Shown: positions 37,193 through 45,483 of the stretch, piece by piece
Layout: each line of letters begins with the position of its first letter
Numbering within the stretch: the first letter of the stretch is position 1
Assembly: GCF_019024325.1 (NCBI RefSeq)
Contig: NZ_JAFNJS010000003.1
Span: 599,811 to 663,810, forward strand
Source: Falsiroseomonas tokyonensis
GTDB taxonomy: Bacteria; Pseudomonadota; Alphaproteobacteria; Acetobacterales; Acetobacteraceae
Length of the DNA stretch: 64,000 nt
Direction: 5' to 3'
The notes under the pieces: model-generated
What the model was told of the DNA's origin: nothing
Database searches by the model: none
Seen by the model: the letters and a program-made list of their open reading frames with translations, nothing else
Made by a program: the position numbers and the translations under genes

Positions 37193-38188
37193 TCAGTCCT
37201 GTCGCGGCACCCCGGCGGCTCGGACGATCTCGCCGACGGCCTGGTGGTCGCGCCGGAGCTTCTCTGCATAGGCCGCACCCTCCATGAACATGGGCAGCAC
37301 GGCCATGCGGCGGAAGGCATCGCGCGTTTCCGGCGCCTCAACTGCGGTGCGGCAGGCCGCCTGCCAGCGGGCGAAGACCGGCTCCGGGACGCCGCGCGGC
37401 ACGAAGATCCCGCCATGAATCGAGAATTCGAAATCATAGCCGAATTCACGTATGAGCGGCAGCTCGGGCGCGAGCGGCAGCGGCTCGCGACGGAACACGG
37501 CGAGCGGCCGCAGGTCCAGCTGCGACCCGATGTTGAAGGCATCGGTGAACACCTGCACCTGCCCGGCCCGCATCGCCAGGGCGATGTCGGCCGAGCCGCG
37601 GAAGGGCACGTGCTCCATCTCTATCCCGACCGCCCGCGTGAATCCCGCCATGACGACGTGCGCCGGCGAGCCTGGCCCCGGTGAGCCATAGTTCAGCGCG
37701 CCCGGCCGCTCGCGCGCCATGCTGATCAGGTCGTGCACGCTGCGGATCGGGCTGTCGGGCGCCACCATCAGCGTGCCCGGGCCGTCATAGACGCCGCAGA
37801 CCGGCCGCAGCGCCTCCAGGTCATACGGGATGGTGCGCACATGCGGCAGGAACACGCCGCCGGCGCCGAGCGGAGCGAGAATGGCGAGGTGGCCGTCCGT
37901 GTTGCCGGTCACGACCTGCTGCCCGGCGATGGTGCCGCCGGCGCCGGTGACGTTGCGCACGACGATCTGTTGCCCGAGCGCCGCTCCGAGCTGCGTCTGA
38001 ATGGCGCGGGCGATCAGGTCCGCACCGCCGCCTGCGGGGAAGCCGACCAGCACCTGCACAGGCCGGTTCGGAAACGGTGCCTGCTGGGGCCCCTGGGCCG
38101 CCGCGTAGCCGGCGCCCCCCCCGAGAAGGACAGCTGCAGCCGCCCCCAGAACGCCCGCACGCCGGCGGAGCGATCGCCAAACTGACAT
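37193..38188 (-). CDS. TTT-family (Bug) periplasmic substrate-binding protein
   Basis: A 331-residue receptor starting at ATG 38188 (MSVWRSLRRRAGVLGAAAAV), with AGGGAGGAAGCAGG upstream. The signal ends near YAAAQG. Family motifs are PNRPVQVLVGFPAGGGADLI, then NVTGAGGTIAG and HVPFRGSADIALA. No cognate membrane subunits are nearby. It is divergent from an HpcH/HpaI aldolase gene, which suggests a shared carboxylate substrate or a sensing role. Confidence 0.9.
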   Translation of the reverse strand: MSVWRSLRRRAGVLGAAAAVLLGGGAGYAAAQGPQQAPFPNRPVQVLVGFPAGGGADLIARAIQTQLGAALGQQIVVRNVTGAGGTIAGQQVVTGNTDGHLAILAPLGAGGVFLPHVRTIPYDLEALRPVCGVYDGPGTLMVAPDSPIRSVHDLISMARERPGALNYGSPGPGSPAHVVMAGFTRAVGIEMEHVPFRGSADIALAMRAGQVQVFTDAFNIGSQLDLRPLAVFRREPLPLAPELPLIREFGYDFEFSIHGGIFVPRGVPEPVFARWQAACRTAVEAPETRDAFRRMAVLPMFMEGAAYAEKLRRDHQAVGEIVRAAGVPRQD

Positions 38189-38210
38189 TCCTGCTTCCTC
38201 CCTATGGCCC

Positions 38211-38244
38211 TTGACGGCACTCATCAACATGTCGGACGATCCGA
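38211..38244 (+). promoter_or_regulatory. Possible promoter and operator between divergent acid-catabolism genes
   Basis: TTGACG at 38211-38216 could be a -35 box. TCGGA-CGA-TCCGA at 38232-38244 is a perfect 5-bp inverted repeat, the size expected for a FadR-type half-site pair. It lies in the 118 bp between the TTT receptor and aldolase genes. Confidence 0.3.
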
Positions 38245-38306
38245 TGAGCGGTCAAGCCTGGAGTCAGTGCAGACACCGCGCGCCATCAGGGAGAGAAACG
38301 GCCGCC

Positions 38307-39083
38307 ATGCCGCACCAGCGACTGCGCCCCATGCTTGCCGCGCCGGGTCTGAAGCTCGGTCTGTTCGCGATGGAGTTCGCCACGCCCGGATTGCCCCTGC
38401 TGGTGAAGCATGGCGGCGCCGACTTCCTGGTGCTCGACCTGGAGCATTCGGGCTTCGGCTTCGAGACGATGCGGGTGGTGACCATCGGCGGGAGGGCGGC
38501 CGACCTGCCGGTGATCGTCCGCGTCCCGCACCGTCACCCGAACGAGGTTTCCCGCGCCCTCGATGGCGGGGCGGACGGCATCATGGCACCGCTGGTCTCC
38601 ACAGCGCAGCAGGCGGCGGACGTTGTCGCCTGGGCGACCTATCCGCCCTCGGGCGGGATGCGCGGCGTCGGCATGATGCTCCCGCACGACAACTACCGGC
38701 CCGGCGCGCCCGCGGCGAAGATGGCCGAGGCGGACGCGACGCGCGCCATCGTCATCCAGATCGAGACGCGCGAGGGGGCCGAGAACGCCGAGGCAATCGC
38801 CGCCGTGCCCGGCGTGGACTGCCTGTGGCTGGGCCACATGGATCTTTCCTGCTCGCTCGGCATCCCAGGACGCTTCGACCATCCCGACTTCGCCGAGGCC
38901 TGCGGCCGCGTCATCGCCGCGGCGAAGCGGCATGGCAAGGCGCTCGGGCGCATGGCCGGCAGCATCGCAGAGGCGAAGCGACTGGCGGAGGAAGGCTACG
39001 ACACCATTGCGCTGTTCAGCGACACCGCCGCGCTGCAGGGGCGCATCGCCGAGGGCGTGGCCGCGCTGCGCGGGAGCGCATGA
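38307..39083 (+). CDS. HpcH/HpaI-family aldolase
   Basis: A 258-residue class II (metal-dependent) aldolase of the HpcH/HpaI/citrate-lyase-beta group. DFLVLDLEHSGFGFETM carries the first acid/His motif. VIQIETREGAENAEAIAAVP gives the metal-binding Glu, and WLGHMDLSCSLGIPG the metal-binding Asp. These cleave 2-keto-3-deoxy or 4-hydroxy-2-oxo acids to pyruvate and an aldehyde. AGGGAGAG precedes ATG 38307. Its stop overlaps the start of the dehydrogenase (ATGATGA). Confidence 0.9.
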   Translation: MPHQRLRPMLAAPGLKLGLFAMEFATPGLPLLVKHGGADFLVLDLEHSGFGFETMRVVTIGGRAADLPVIVRVPHRHPNEVSRALDGGADGIMAPLVSTAQQAADVVAWATYPPSGGMRGVGMMLPHDNYRPGAPAAKMAEADATRAIVIQIETREGAENAEAIAAVPGVDCLWLGHMDLSCSLGIPGRFDHPDFAEACGRVIAAAKRHGKALGRMAGSIAEAKRLAEEGYDTIALFSDTAALQGRIAEGVAALRGSA

Positions 39084-40099
39084 TGTCCTTCGCCGTCGGA
39101 CTCTCGGCCGGGTTCCTGCGGGCGGATGGCAGGCCCGCCTTCCCCGACTTCGACCTCTTGCCACTGGAGCGGGACCCCGAGATCGCGCTGCGGCGCTTGC
39201 CCCCGCGCGGCGGGCTGATCGCCGCCGAGGACACCGCGGGGCTCGACGCCCTGATCCTGCTCGGCGAGGCCTTCACGGCGGCAAGCATCGCGGCGGATGG
39301 TCGCCTGAAACTCGTCGCGCGCTTCGGCGTCGGCTTCGACAAGGTGGATACGGCGGCCTGCAGCGCGGCAGGCATTCCGGTCTCCATCACCCCCGACGCG
39401 GTCCGTCGGCCGGTGGCGGTCGCCATCATCGCCCTCATGCTCGCCCTGGCCTGCCGCCTGCCCGAGAAGGACAAGCTCGCCCGGCTCGGCGCGCCGGGCT
39501 TCGCGCGCCGCTCGGAAGCGATGGGGGTCGGTCTCGAGGGTCGGGTGCTCGGCTCGCTCGGGCTGGGCAACATTGCCTCGGAGATGTTCCGGCTCGCGGC
39601 GCCGTTCGGCATGCGCTTCGTCGCGCACGACCCCTACGCCGATCCCGCGCGCGCCGTGGCGCTCGGCGTGGAGATGGTCGGCCTGGATGCGCTGTTCGAG
39701 TCGAGCGACGTGCTGGCGGTGAATGCCCCCCTCGCGCCCGGGACGCACGGCATCGTCTCAGCCGGGCGCATCGGGCGCATGAAGCGGAGCGCCTTCCTGA
39801 TCAACACGGCGCGCGGCGCGCTGGTAGATCAGGCGGCCCTTGCCGCGGCGCTCGTGCAAGGGCGGATCGCAGGCGCAGGCCTGGATGTGTTCGAGCCTGA
39901 ACCGCCGGCGCCGGACGATCCGATCTTCGCCGCCCCAAACGTCATCGCGGCGCCGCACGGCCTATCCTGGACCGACCAGGGCTTCGCCGCCATCGGCGCC
40001 GCCTGCATCGCAGCCGTGCAGGCCATACGAGCGGGGCGCTCGCCGGCGCATCTCGCGAACCCCGAGGTACTGACGGCGAAGCCACGCTTCACCCGCTGA
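39080..40099 (+). CDS. D-isomer-specific 2-hydroxyacid dehydrogenase
   Basis: A 339-residue NAD(P)-dependent dehydrogenase. ARFGVGFDKVDTAACSAAGI opens the substrate domain, LEGRVLGSLGLGNIASEMFR is the dinucleotide loop, and NTARGALVDQAALAAAL has the catalytic Arg region. The substrate His appears in AAPHGLSWTDQG. It probably interconverts a 2-oxo acid and a D-2-hydroxy acid in the pathway fed by the aldolase. Either of two adjacent ATG codons (39080, 39083) may be used. Confidence 0.92.
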   Translation: MMSFAVGLSAGFLRADGRPAFPDFDLLPLERDPEIALRRLPPRGGLIAAEDTAGLDALILLGEAFTAASIAADGRLKLVARFGVGFDKVDTAACSAAGIPVSITPDAVRRPVAVAIIALMLALACRLPEKDKLARLGAPGFARRSEAMGVGLEGRVLGSLGLGNIASEMFRLAAPFGMRFVAHDPYADPARAVALGVEMVGLDALFESSDVLAVNAPLAPGTHGIVSAGRIGRMKRSAFLINTARGALVDQAALAAALVQGRIAGAGLDVFEPEPPAPDDPIFAAPNVIAAPHGLSWTDQGFAAIGAACIAAVQAIRAGRSPAHLANPEVLTAKPRFTR

Positions 40100-40128
40100 A
40101 GCGCGGGATGGAAGGGGAGGAGAGGAAA

Positions 40129-41409
40129 ATGACCATCCGCACATCACGTCGCGGGCTGCTGGCCACGGCCGGCGCGCTCGCGCTGCCGCTCGGGGCAGGG
40201 GCGCAATCCGCGCCAGCCCGCATCACCTTCGCCTGGCCTTTCGCGGGCGGCGAGCGCGGTATGCAGATCCTCGTGAACCGCTTCAACGAAGGTCAGCGCG
40301 CGGTCCAGGTGGAGATGCAGGTCGTGCCGCAGGTGCAGGCAATCCCACGCCTGACCACCGCCTTCGCCGGCGGCGCCGGCCCGGACTGCCTGGCCATGTC
40401 CGATGCGTGGATTTCGCAGTTCGCCGGCGGCGGCTGGCTGGAGAACCTCGACCCGCTGCTCGCCGGCACGAGCATCGAGCAGGAGATCGTGCCGGGCTCC
40501 ATGCAGATTGCACGGATGATGGGTGGCCGGGCCTTCTATGTCGGCTACATGGTCGAGGCCTACTCGCTCTACTACAATCGCCGCTTGTTCCAGGAAGCAG
40601 GCATCGGCGAGGCGCCGGGCACCATCGAGGCCTTCCGCGGCGCCGCGATCAAGCTGACGGACGCGCGCCGGAATCGCTACGGCTACTTCGTGCTCGGCGG
40701 CACCGGATGGCAGTTCCAGCAATGGAGTACCTGGATGCTGAACCATGGCGGCACCGGGGTGGACCGCAGCTTCTTCGATGCCGCGGGCCGCTGCGTGCTT
40801 GCCGGGCCGCGCCATGTGGAAGGGCTGGAGAAGTGGATCGCGCTTTATCAACGTGACCGCGTGTCACCGCCGGCCTCGGCCACCGGCACCTTCCAAGATC
40901 AGACGAACGCCTTCGCCGCCGGGCAGGTGGCCATGGTCATGGGCTGGGGCATCGGCCTGTCCACTCTGGCAGAGGGCGTCGGAGAGGCGAATTTGGGTGT
41001 CGCGGCCATGCCGGCCGGCCCCGCGGGGCAGTACTTCTACTACGCAGGGAACGGCTTCTCGGTAAACGCCGCCTCGCGGCAGAAGGACGCCGCCTGGGAG
41101 TTCCTGCGCTGGGTGCTGCGACGCGAGAACATGGAGTTCTGGAACCGCGAGTTTGGCGCGATCCCGGCCAACATGGCGGTGTGGGATGCGGAGTGGCTGC
41201 GCGCGCCGAAGTACCAGGCGCCGATCGCGATGATCCGTGCGACCGACCAGCTGCTGCGCCATCCGCGGCACCTGCCCGGCTATGCCAGCTTCCAGGCGCA
41301 GTTCGCCCCCGAGCAGGTGCAGCGCACGCTGCTCGGGCGGCAGACGCCGGCGCAGCAGGCGCAGGCGATCGCGACCGCGCTGAACGACCTGCGAGCCCGT
41401 GCTGCATGA
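40129..41409 (+). CDS. ABC transporter extracellular sugar-binding protein
   Basis: A 426-residue periplasmic binding protein of the family 1 sugar/polyol type. A Tat-like signal (TIRTSRRGLLATAGALALPL) is cut near GAQSAPA. ITFAWPFAGGERGMQILVNR and the later FAAGQVAMVMGWGIGLSTLA are typical. GGGGAGGAGAGG before ATG 40129 sets the start; an upstream ATG at 40108 is in frame but lies over the binding site. The stop overlaps the first permease (ATGA). Confidence 0.9.
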   Translation: MTIRTSRRGLLATAGALALPLGAGAQSAPARITFAWPFAGGERGMQILVNRFNEGQRAVQVEMQVVPQVQAIPRLTTAFAGGAGPDCLAMSDAWISQFAGGGWLENLDPLLAGTSIEQEIVPGSMQIARMMGGRAFYVGYMVEAYSLYYNRRLFQEAGIGEAPGTIEAFRGAAIKLTDARRNRYGYFVLGGTGWQFQQWSTWMLNHGGTGVDRSFFDAAGRCVLAGPRHVEGLEKWIALYQRDRVSPPASATGTFQDQTNAFAAGQVAMVMGWGIGLSTLAEGVGEANLGVAAMPAGPAGQYFYYAGNGFSVNAASRQKDAAWEFLRWVLRRENMEFWNREFGAIPANMAVWDAEWLRAPKYQAPIAMIRATDQLLRHPRHLPGYASFQAQFAPEQVQRTLLGRQTPAQQAQAIATALNDLRARAA

Positions 41410-42275
41410 GGCGCCACGCCCTCCCCTGGGCGCTGATCGCCCCGGCTGTCGTGCTGGTCGGCGCCGGGGCGATCTATCCGATCGCCTATGTGATCTGGCT
41501 TTCGGGCTACGACTACCAGCCCTATCGCGGCGGACTGATGGTATGGGTCGGCGCGGGGAACCTCGCCCGCGTCATCGCGGACGAGACCTTCTGGCACTCG
41601 CTCAGGGTCTCGGCGATCTGGGTCGGGGGCAGCGTGATCCCGCAGTTCCTGCTCGGCCTCGGCATGGCCCTGGTGCTCAACGAGAGCTTCCGCGGGCGTG
41701 GCCTCGTGCGAACCGTTATCCTCGCACCCTGGGCTGTGTCGGGGGTGGTCACAGGCATCATCTGGCTGTGGATCTTCGATGGCACGATCGGCGTGGTGAA
41801 CGACTTGCTGCTGCGCGCCGGCGCCGTGGACTTCCCGGTCGCCTGGGGTATCCACGAGGAGACGACGTGGCTGATGCTGCTGCTGGCCAACGCCTGGCGC
41901 GGCGCGCCCTTCTTCGCGATCGTGCTGCTCGCGGCCCTGCAGTCCATCGAGCCTGAGCTCTACGAGGCCGCGCACATAGACGGCGCCAGCGCCGTCCAGC
42001 GCTTCCGGTACGTGACGCTGCCGCTGATCCTGGACGCGGTGGTGGTTTCCACGCTGCTGCGCGCCCTGTGGACCTTCAACTTCATCGACTTGATCCTGAC
42101 GATGACACGCGGAGGACCGATCGACGCGACCAAGACGCTGCCGATCTACATCTTCGACGTGGCCTATCAACGCGGCGAGTTCGGCTACGCCGCCGCGCTC
42201 TCCGTGGCGCTCTGCTTGGTCCTGGTGGCGTTCAGCGCCGCCTGGTGGCAGCTGCGCCGTCTCGGAGGGCGTTGA
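41406..42275 (+). CDS. ABC sugar transporter permease 1
   Basis: A 289-residue inner-membrane permease (UgpA/MalF type) with about six transmembrane segments. The EAA loop contacting the ATPase is EPELYEAAHIDGASAVQRFR followed by VTLPLI. It starts at ATG 41406, overlapping the binding-protein stop by four bases, and ends 2 bp before permease 2. It forms the import channel together with that partner. Confidence 0.92.
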   Translation: MRRHALPWALIAPAVVLVGAGAIYPIAYVIWLSGYDYQPYRGGLMVWVGAGNLARVIADETFWHSLRVSAIWVGGSVIPQFLLGLGMALVLNESFRGRGLVRTVILAPWAVSGVVTGIIWLWIFDGTIGVVNDLLLRAGAVDFPVAWGIHEETTWLMLLLANAWRGAPFFAIVLLAALQSIEPELYEAAHIDGASAVQRFRYVTLPLILDAVVVSTLLRALWTFNFIDLILTMTRGGPIDATKTLPIYIFDVAYQRGEFGYAAALSVALCLVLVAFSAAWWQLRRLGGR

Positions 42276-42277
42276 GC

Positions 42278-43168
42278 ATGGCCAGGGGCACCGCCGTCCT
42301 CGTGAGCCGGGAAGCAGCGGCGCAGCCTCGCGCGGCCCTGCGGATCCGATGGGGCCGGCTCTTCACCATCTGGCTGCCCGTCGCCGGCTTCCTGGCGTTC
42401 ACGCTGCTGCCGATCTACTGGCTTGTCGTCTCCTCGCTGAAGGGGCCCGGCGAGCTGTTCGCCTTCCCGATCGCCTACTGGCCGGACAATCCGACCTTCG
42501 AGAACTACACACGGGCGCTGACGGAGACGCGCCTCGGGCAGCTCTACCTCAACAGTCTCTTCGCCGCGGGGGGTACGTGCCTGGTGCTGATCGCGCTCAT
42601 GGTGGTCGGCGGCTACGCCATGGCGCGGTTCGACTTTACCGGCCGCTCCCTCGTGCTGATGCTCTTCCTGGCCGCCCAGCTCCTGCCGCCGGTGGTCATG
42701 CTGGTTCCCGTCTTCACCATGTTCGCAGCACTCGGCCTGCTGAACACCCGCGGGGCGCTGGTGGTGATCTACGTCATCATGCTCCTACCGTTCAGCGTGA
42801 TGACGATGCGCAGCTTCTACGCCGCCATTCCGGAGCAGCTTGAGGAAGCGGCCATGATCGATGGCTGCACGCGCCTCGGCGCACTCTTCCGGGTGGTGCT
42901 GCCGGTGGCGCTGCCGGGCCTGGTCGCGACGACAATCTACGGCTTCATCAACTCCTGGAACGAGTTGCTCTTCGCCGTGATGCTCGTCTCCAGCCCCAAC
43001 CTCCAGACGATCCCGGTCGGCCTGATGAGCATGACGGACGAGGCACGCACCGAATACGGGATGATGCTGGCCATAGCCGTTCTCGCGCTCGCACCGAGCC
43101 TCATCCTGTTTGGGTCGATCCAGCGCTGGCTGACCGCGGGCCTCTCGGCCGGCGCGGTGAAGGGCTGA
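42278..43168 (+). CDS. ABC sugar transporter permease 2
   Basis: A 296-residue permease (UgpE/MalG type) with six transmembrane segments and the EAA loop IPEQLEEAAMIDGCTRLGAL followed by RVVLPVALPG. It pairs with the preceding permease. No ATP-binding subunit follows, and the next gene is an unrelated toxin-antitoxin pair on the other strand, so the ATPase must be encoded elsewhere or be shared. Confidence 0.92.
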   Translation: MARGTAVLVSREAAAQPRAALRIRWGRLFTIWLPVAGFLAFTLLPIYWLVVSSLKGPGELFAFPIAYWPDNPTFENYTRALTETRLGQLYLNSLFAAGGTCLVLIALMVVGGYAMARFDFTGRSLVLMLFLAAQLLPPVVMLVPVFTMFAALGLLNTRGALVVIYVIMLLPFSVMTMRSFYAAIPEQLEEAAMIDGCTRLGALFRVVLPVALPGLVATTIYGFINSWNELLFAVMLVSSPNLQTIPVGLMSMTDEARTEYGMMLAIAVLALAPSLILFGSIQRWLTAGLSAGAVKG

Positions 43169-43297
43169 GAGCACGACGTTCTCGGTGCCAGCGGGAGGGA
43201 GTGCACCCGGATTCGAACCGTCGCCGACCTGTTGCCTTGGAGAGGGCGGGCGTAGACGAACGCCGCGGCGGGGCGACGACAGAAGAGGTGGCCCCGC

Positions 43298-44404
43298 CTA
43301 CTTCTCAGCCGAAGGCTTTGCCCAGGTGTACGATACCTTCAGCTTGTTGAGGTGCGTCCAAGGCAGCCAACCCTCGTTCTGCATACGACCGACGACAATG
43401 CCGGCAGCCACTCCAATCTCGTTGGCTATGGCTTGAACTCCAGCCGCAGAGACTGCGCCGCGGTCCGCGAGCGCCTTCAGCTTTCGGGCGGACGCCGGGG
43501 GTATGAGGAGGTCCCGCGCGAAGGCATCCGCTTGGCGTTCGCTGGCCTCGTCCAGCGCCTCCATTCCCTCGACGAACTGGGTCTTCTTGCCGTGGAGGAG
43601 GATGTGCCCGGCCTCGTGGAAGAACGTGAACCACAGGTGGTCGTTGGTCCGGTAGCGCAGACTAAGCATCAGAAGCGCGCGGTCAGGGGACAGCCACCGG
43701 GTCGCCCCGCTGGCCGGGCACCCCTTCGGCGCAGGCGCAAAGACCACGGCGACTCCGTGCTGGGCTGAGCGCCGGACTAGCGCATCGGTGAAGCGCGCCG
43801 GCGACGTCTCCGTCGTGAGAGCCCGGAAGTCCTGCAAGGCCGCACGAAAACCGGCCTCGTCAAAAGGCTGGCACGGCAGCCCCTCGGCGGCCCGCTCACC
43901 TTGGCGAAGCCACGCGGCGACCGCACCGACCTCCATCGACCGGCCCTTCGCCGCACGGAAAGCAGCGACGGGGGCTTCGTATCGCTGCCTCCACGCGTGC
44001 ACAGACGCGACCCCGAAGAACCGGAGGCAGTGGTTCACCTGCTCGGCGCGGTCCTTATCCTTCTCCAGCCAGCCGAAGGCAGTCATGTCTCGGAGCGGCA
44101 GTTCATCGAGCCACGCCGTCTGCTCCAGACGCTCCTGGCGGGTCCGCTGCGCTTCCAACGCCGCCCGGAACTGAGCCTCGCGTCGCAGCCAAAACCCGGC
44201 GGTCGAGCCAAGAACCGTGGCAAGCCTGACGGCAGCGTCAGGCGTCAGGGTCGTCCGCCCCTGGACGAGATCGTTGACGTGCTTGCGCGTGAAGCCGAGC
44301 CGCTCGGCGAGCTCGGCCTGCGTCCACCCGCGCTCCTCCAACACGTCAGCGATGGTCTCGCCGGGCGAGGAGACCCAGTCCGGGGCGAAGGAGGATTCAG
44401 TCAT
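43298..44404 (-). CDS. higA: HigA-type antitoxin with HTH and ImmA/IrrE metalloprotease domain
   Basis: 368 residues. The N-terminal XRE/HigA HTH is at about 15-75 (LEERGWTQAELAERLGFTRK). The C-terminal ImmA/IrrE-type domain carries the zinc motif HEAGH in WFTFFHEAGHILLHGKK (about residues 270-286). A protease-bearing antitoxin is a known HigA variant. Its start overlaps the end of the HigB-like toxin gene by 8 bp, toxin first, as in classical higBA. It should repress the operon and neutralise the toxin. Confidence 0.88.
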   Translation of the reverse strand: MTESSFAPDWVSSPGETIADVLEERGWTQAELAERLGFTRKHVNDLVQGRTTLTPDAAVRLATVLGSTAGFWLRREAQFRAALEAQRTRQERLEQTAWLDELPLRDMTAFGWLEKDKDRAEQVNHCLRFFGVASVHAWRQRYEAPVAAFRAAKGRSMEVGAVAAWLRQGERAAEGLPCQPFDEAGFRAALQDFRALTTETSPARFTDALVRRSAQHGVAVVFAPAPKGCPASGATRWLSPDRALLMLSLRYRTNDHLWFTFFHEAGHILLHGKKTQFVEGMEALDEASERQADAFARDLLIPPASARKLKALADRGAVSAAGVQAIANEIGVAAGIVVGRMQNEGWLPWTHLNKLKVSYTWAKPSAEK

Positions 44405-44723
44405 GGTAGTCCCCGATGAATATGATCTCGACGGCTGTAACGCGCTTCCAGTCCGGCGTGGTGGGCGCCTTCGCAGCCCCGGCTCGCTTCGGCTGGAAGA
44501 CCAACCTCTGACCTCCGGCCAGGTCGAGCGCGAACTGCCCGGCGCGGTTCCCGGTCAGCGGATGCGGGCGACCCGCCACGAGCTCGGACACCGTGTCTGC
44601 AGCCTGAAGATCGGCAAGCCGCCCGCGGAGTTTTCGCGCACTATCAGCCCCGAGGACCTTCACGGCCTCCCGACTGTCAGAGCACAGCTTCTCGAGCTTC
44701 TTCGAAGCGAAATATATGTCCAC
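44397..44723 (-). CDS. higB: HigB/RelE-family toxin
   Basis: A 108-residue RelE-superfamily protein: MDIYFASKKLEKLCSDSREA, a helical stretch with KLRGRLADLQAADTVSEL, then PHPLTGNRAGQFALDL and QRLVFQP. The C-terminal ITAVEIIFIGDYHD-like end is typical of HigB. Such toxins cut mRNA on the ribosome. It is first in a two-gene operon with the HigA-type antitoxin. Confidence 0.88.
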   Translation of the reverse strand: MDIYFASKKLEKLCSDSREAVKVLGADSARKLRGRLADLQAADTVSELVAGRPHPLTGNRAGQFALDLAGGQRLVFQPKRAGAAKAPTTPDWKRVTAVEIIFIGDYHD

Positions 44724-44894
44724 GACTCGGGGAGGTCAAGGATGATGCACCTATTGGGTGCATCAAACTGACCGGCCTGGTCAAGTGGCCGAGAGCTCAG
44801 CACTGACAGCGGTCAGCAACCGACCGCATGTCGAAGCGGCCGCCGCAGCCCGCTGACCGGCATCAAGGGCCGCTCAGAAAGCTGCGGCATCGCG

Positions 44895-45308
44895 TCACCC
44901 GGATCCCTTGCGGCTCCGCCCTGACACGTCCCGCTTCTCCCTCCTGTCGAGCGTCACCAAGGCGGTCGCGATCAAGCGGCGCGCGGTATCGACCACGTCC
45001 TCTCCGCTCTCACCGGGTTGAAAGACCAATGCCATGAGGGCTTCGAGCACCGCGTCTGACCGGCGAGCAAGAAGGACGAGGTGTTCGCCGCTGGGCCCAC
45101 GGGCACCCGACAGCCAGCCGCGGACTGTCCGATTGCTGGCGCCTGTCCAGCGTTCGAGTTGCTTCGCGGCGCCGCCCCCGCTTCCCACGCCCTGACGCAG
45201 CGCGCGTGCGATGGTCGCTGTGTAATCTGGGGCACGACAAGCGCCCAGCGTTTCCTCTGGCAACTTCTTGCCGCTTTTCGGCCCGCCGCCCTCGTTCCTT
45301 GGCAACAT
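44895..45308 (-). CDS. HTH-containing protein near the recombinase cassette
   Basis: A 137-residue protein with a helix-turn-helix-like segment (KQLERWTGASNRTVRGWLSG) and a conserved-looking tail (GPSGEHLVLLARRSDAVLEA). The N-terminus is polar. I recognise the pattern from small regulators near phage or recombinase genes but cannot assign a family. It is divergent from the serine recombinase, with about 175 bp between them, and could regulate it. Confidence 0.55.
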   Translation of the reverse strand: MLPRNEGGGPKSGKKLPEETLGACRAPDYTATIARALRQGVGSGGGAAKQLERWTGASNRTVRGWLSGARGPSGEHLVLLARRSDAVLEALMALVFQPGESGEDVVDTARRLIATALVTLDRREKRDVSGRSRKGSG

Positions 45309-45483
45309 CCTGCCATGCCCTTCCTGCTAGGTTCAGGGCATCGAGGGTGTGAGGGCGCGAGGGTCTGCAGCGCCTCCGATGCGCATGCCGGCACGGAGGT
45401 AGGCGATGCGGGCTACCGCCCACTTGTGAAGGGTGGAACGAGTGCGACCGCGGCACGACAACGGGCTGCCGGGCGAGGAAAAC

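Noticed and set aside
43195..43290. TTCGAA-containing stretch resembling a tRNA T arm, considered as a tRNA or attachment site
   Set aside because: The flanking bases do not form a five-pair T stem and no acceptor or anticodon arm can be drawn.
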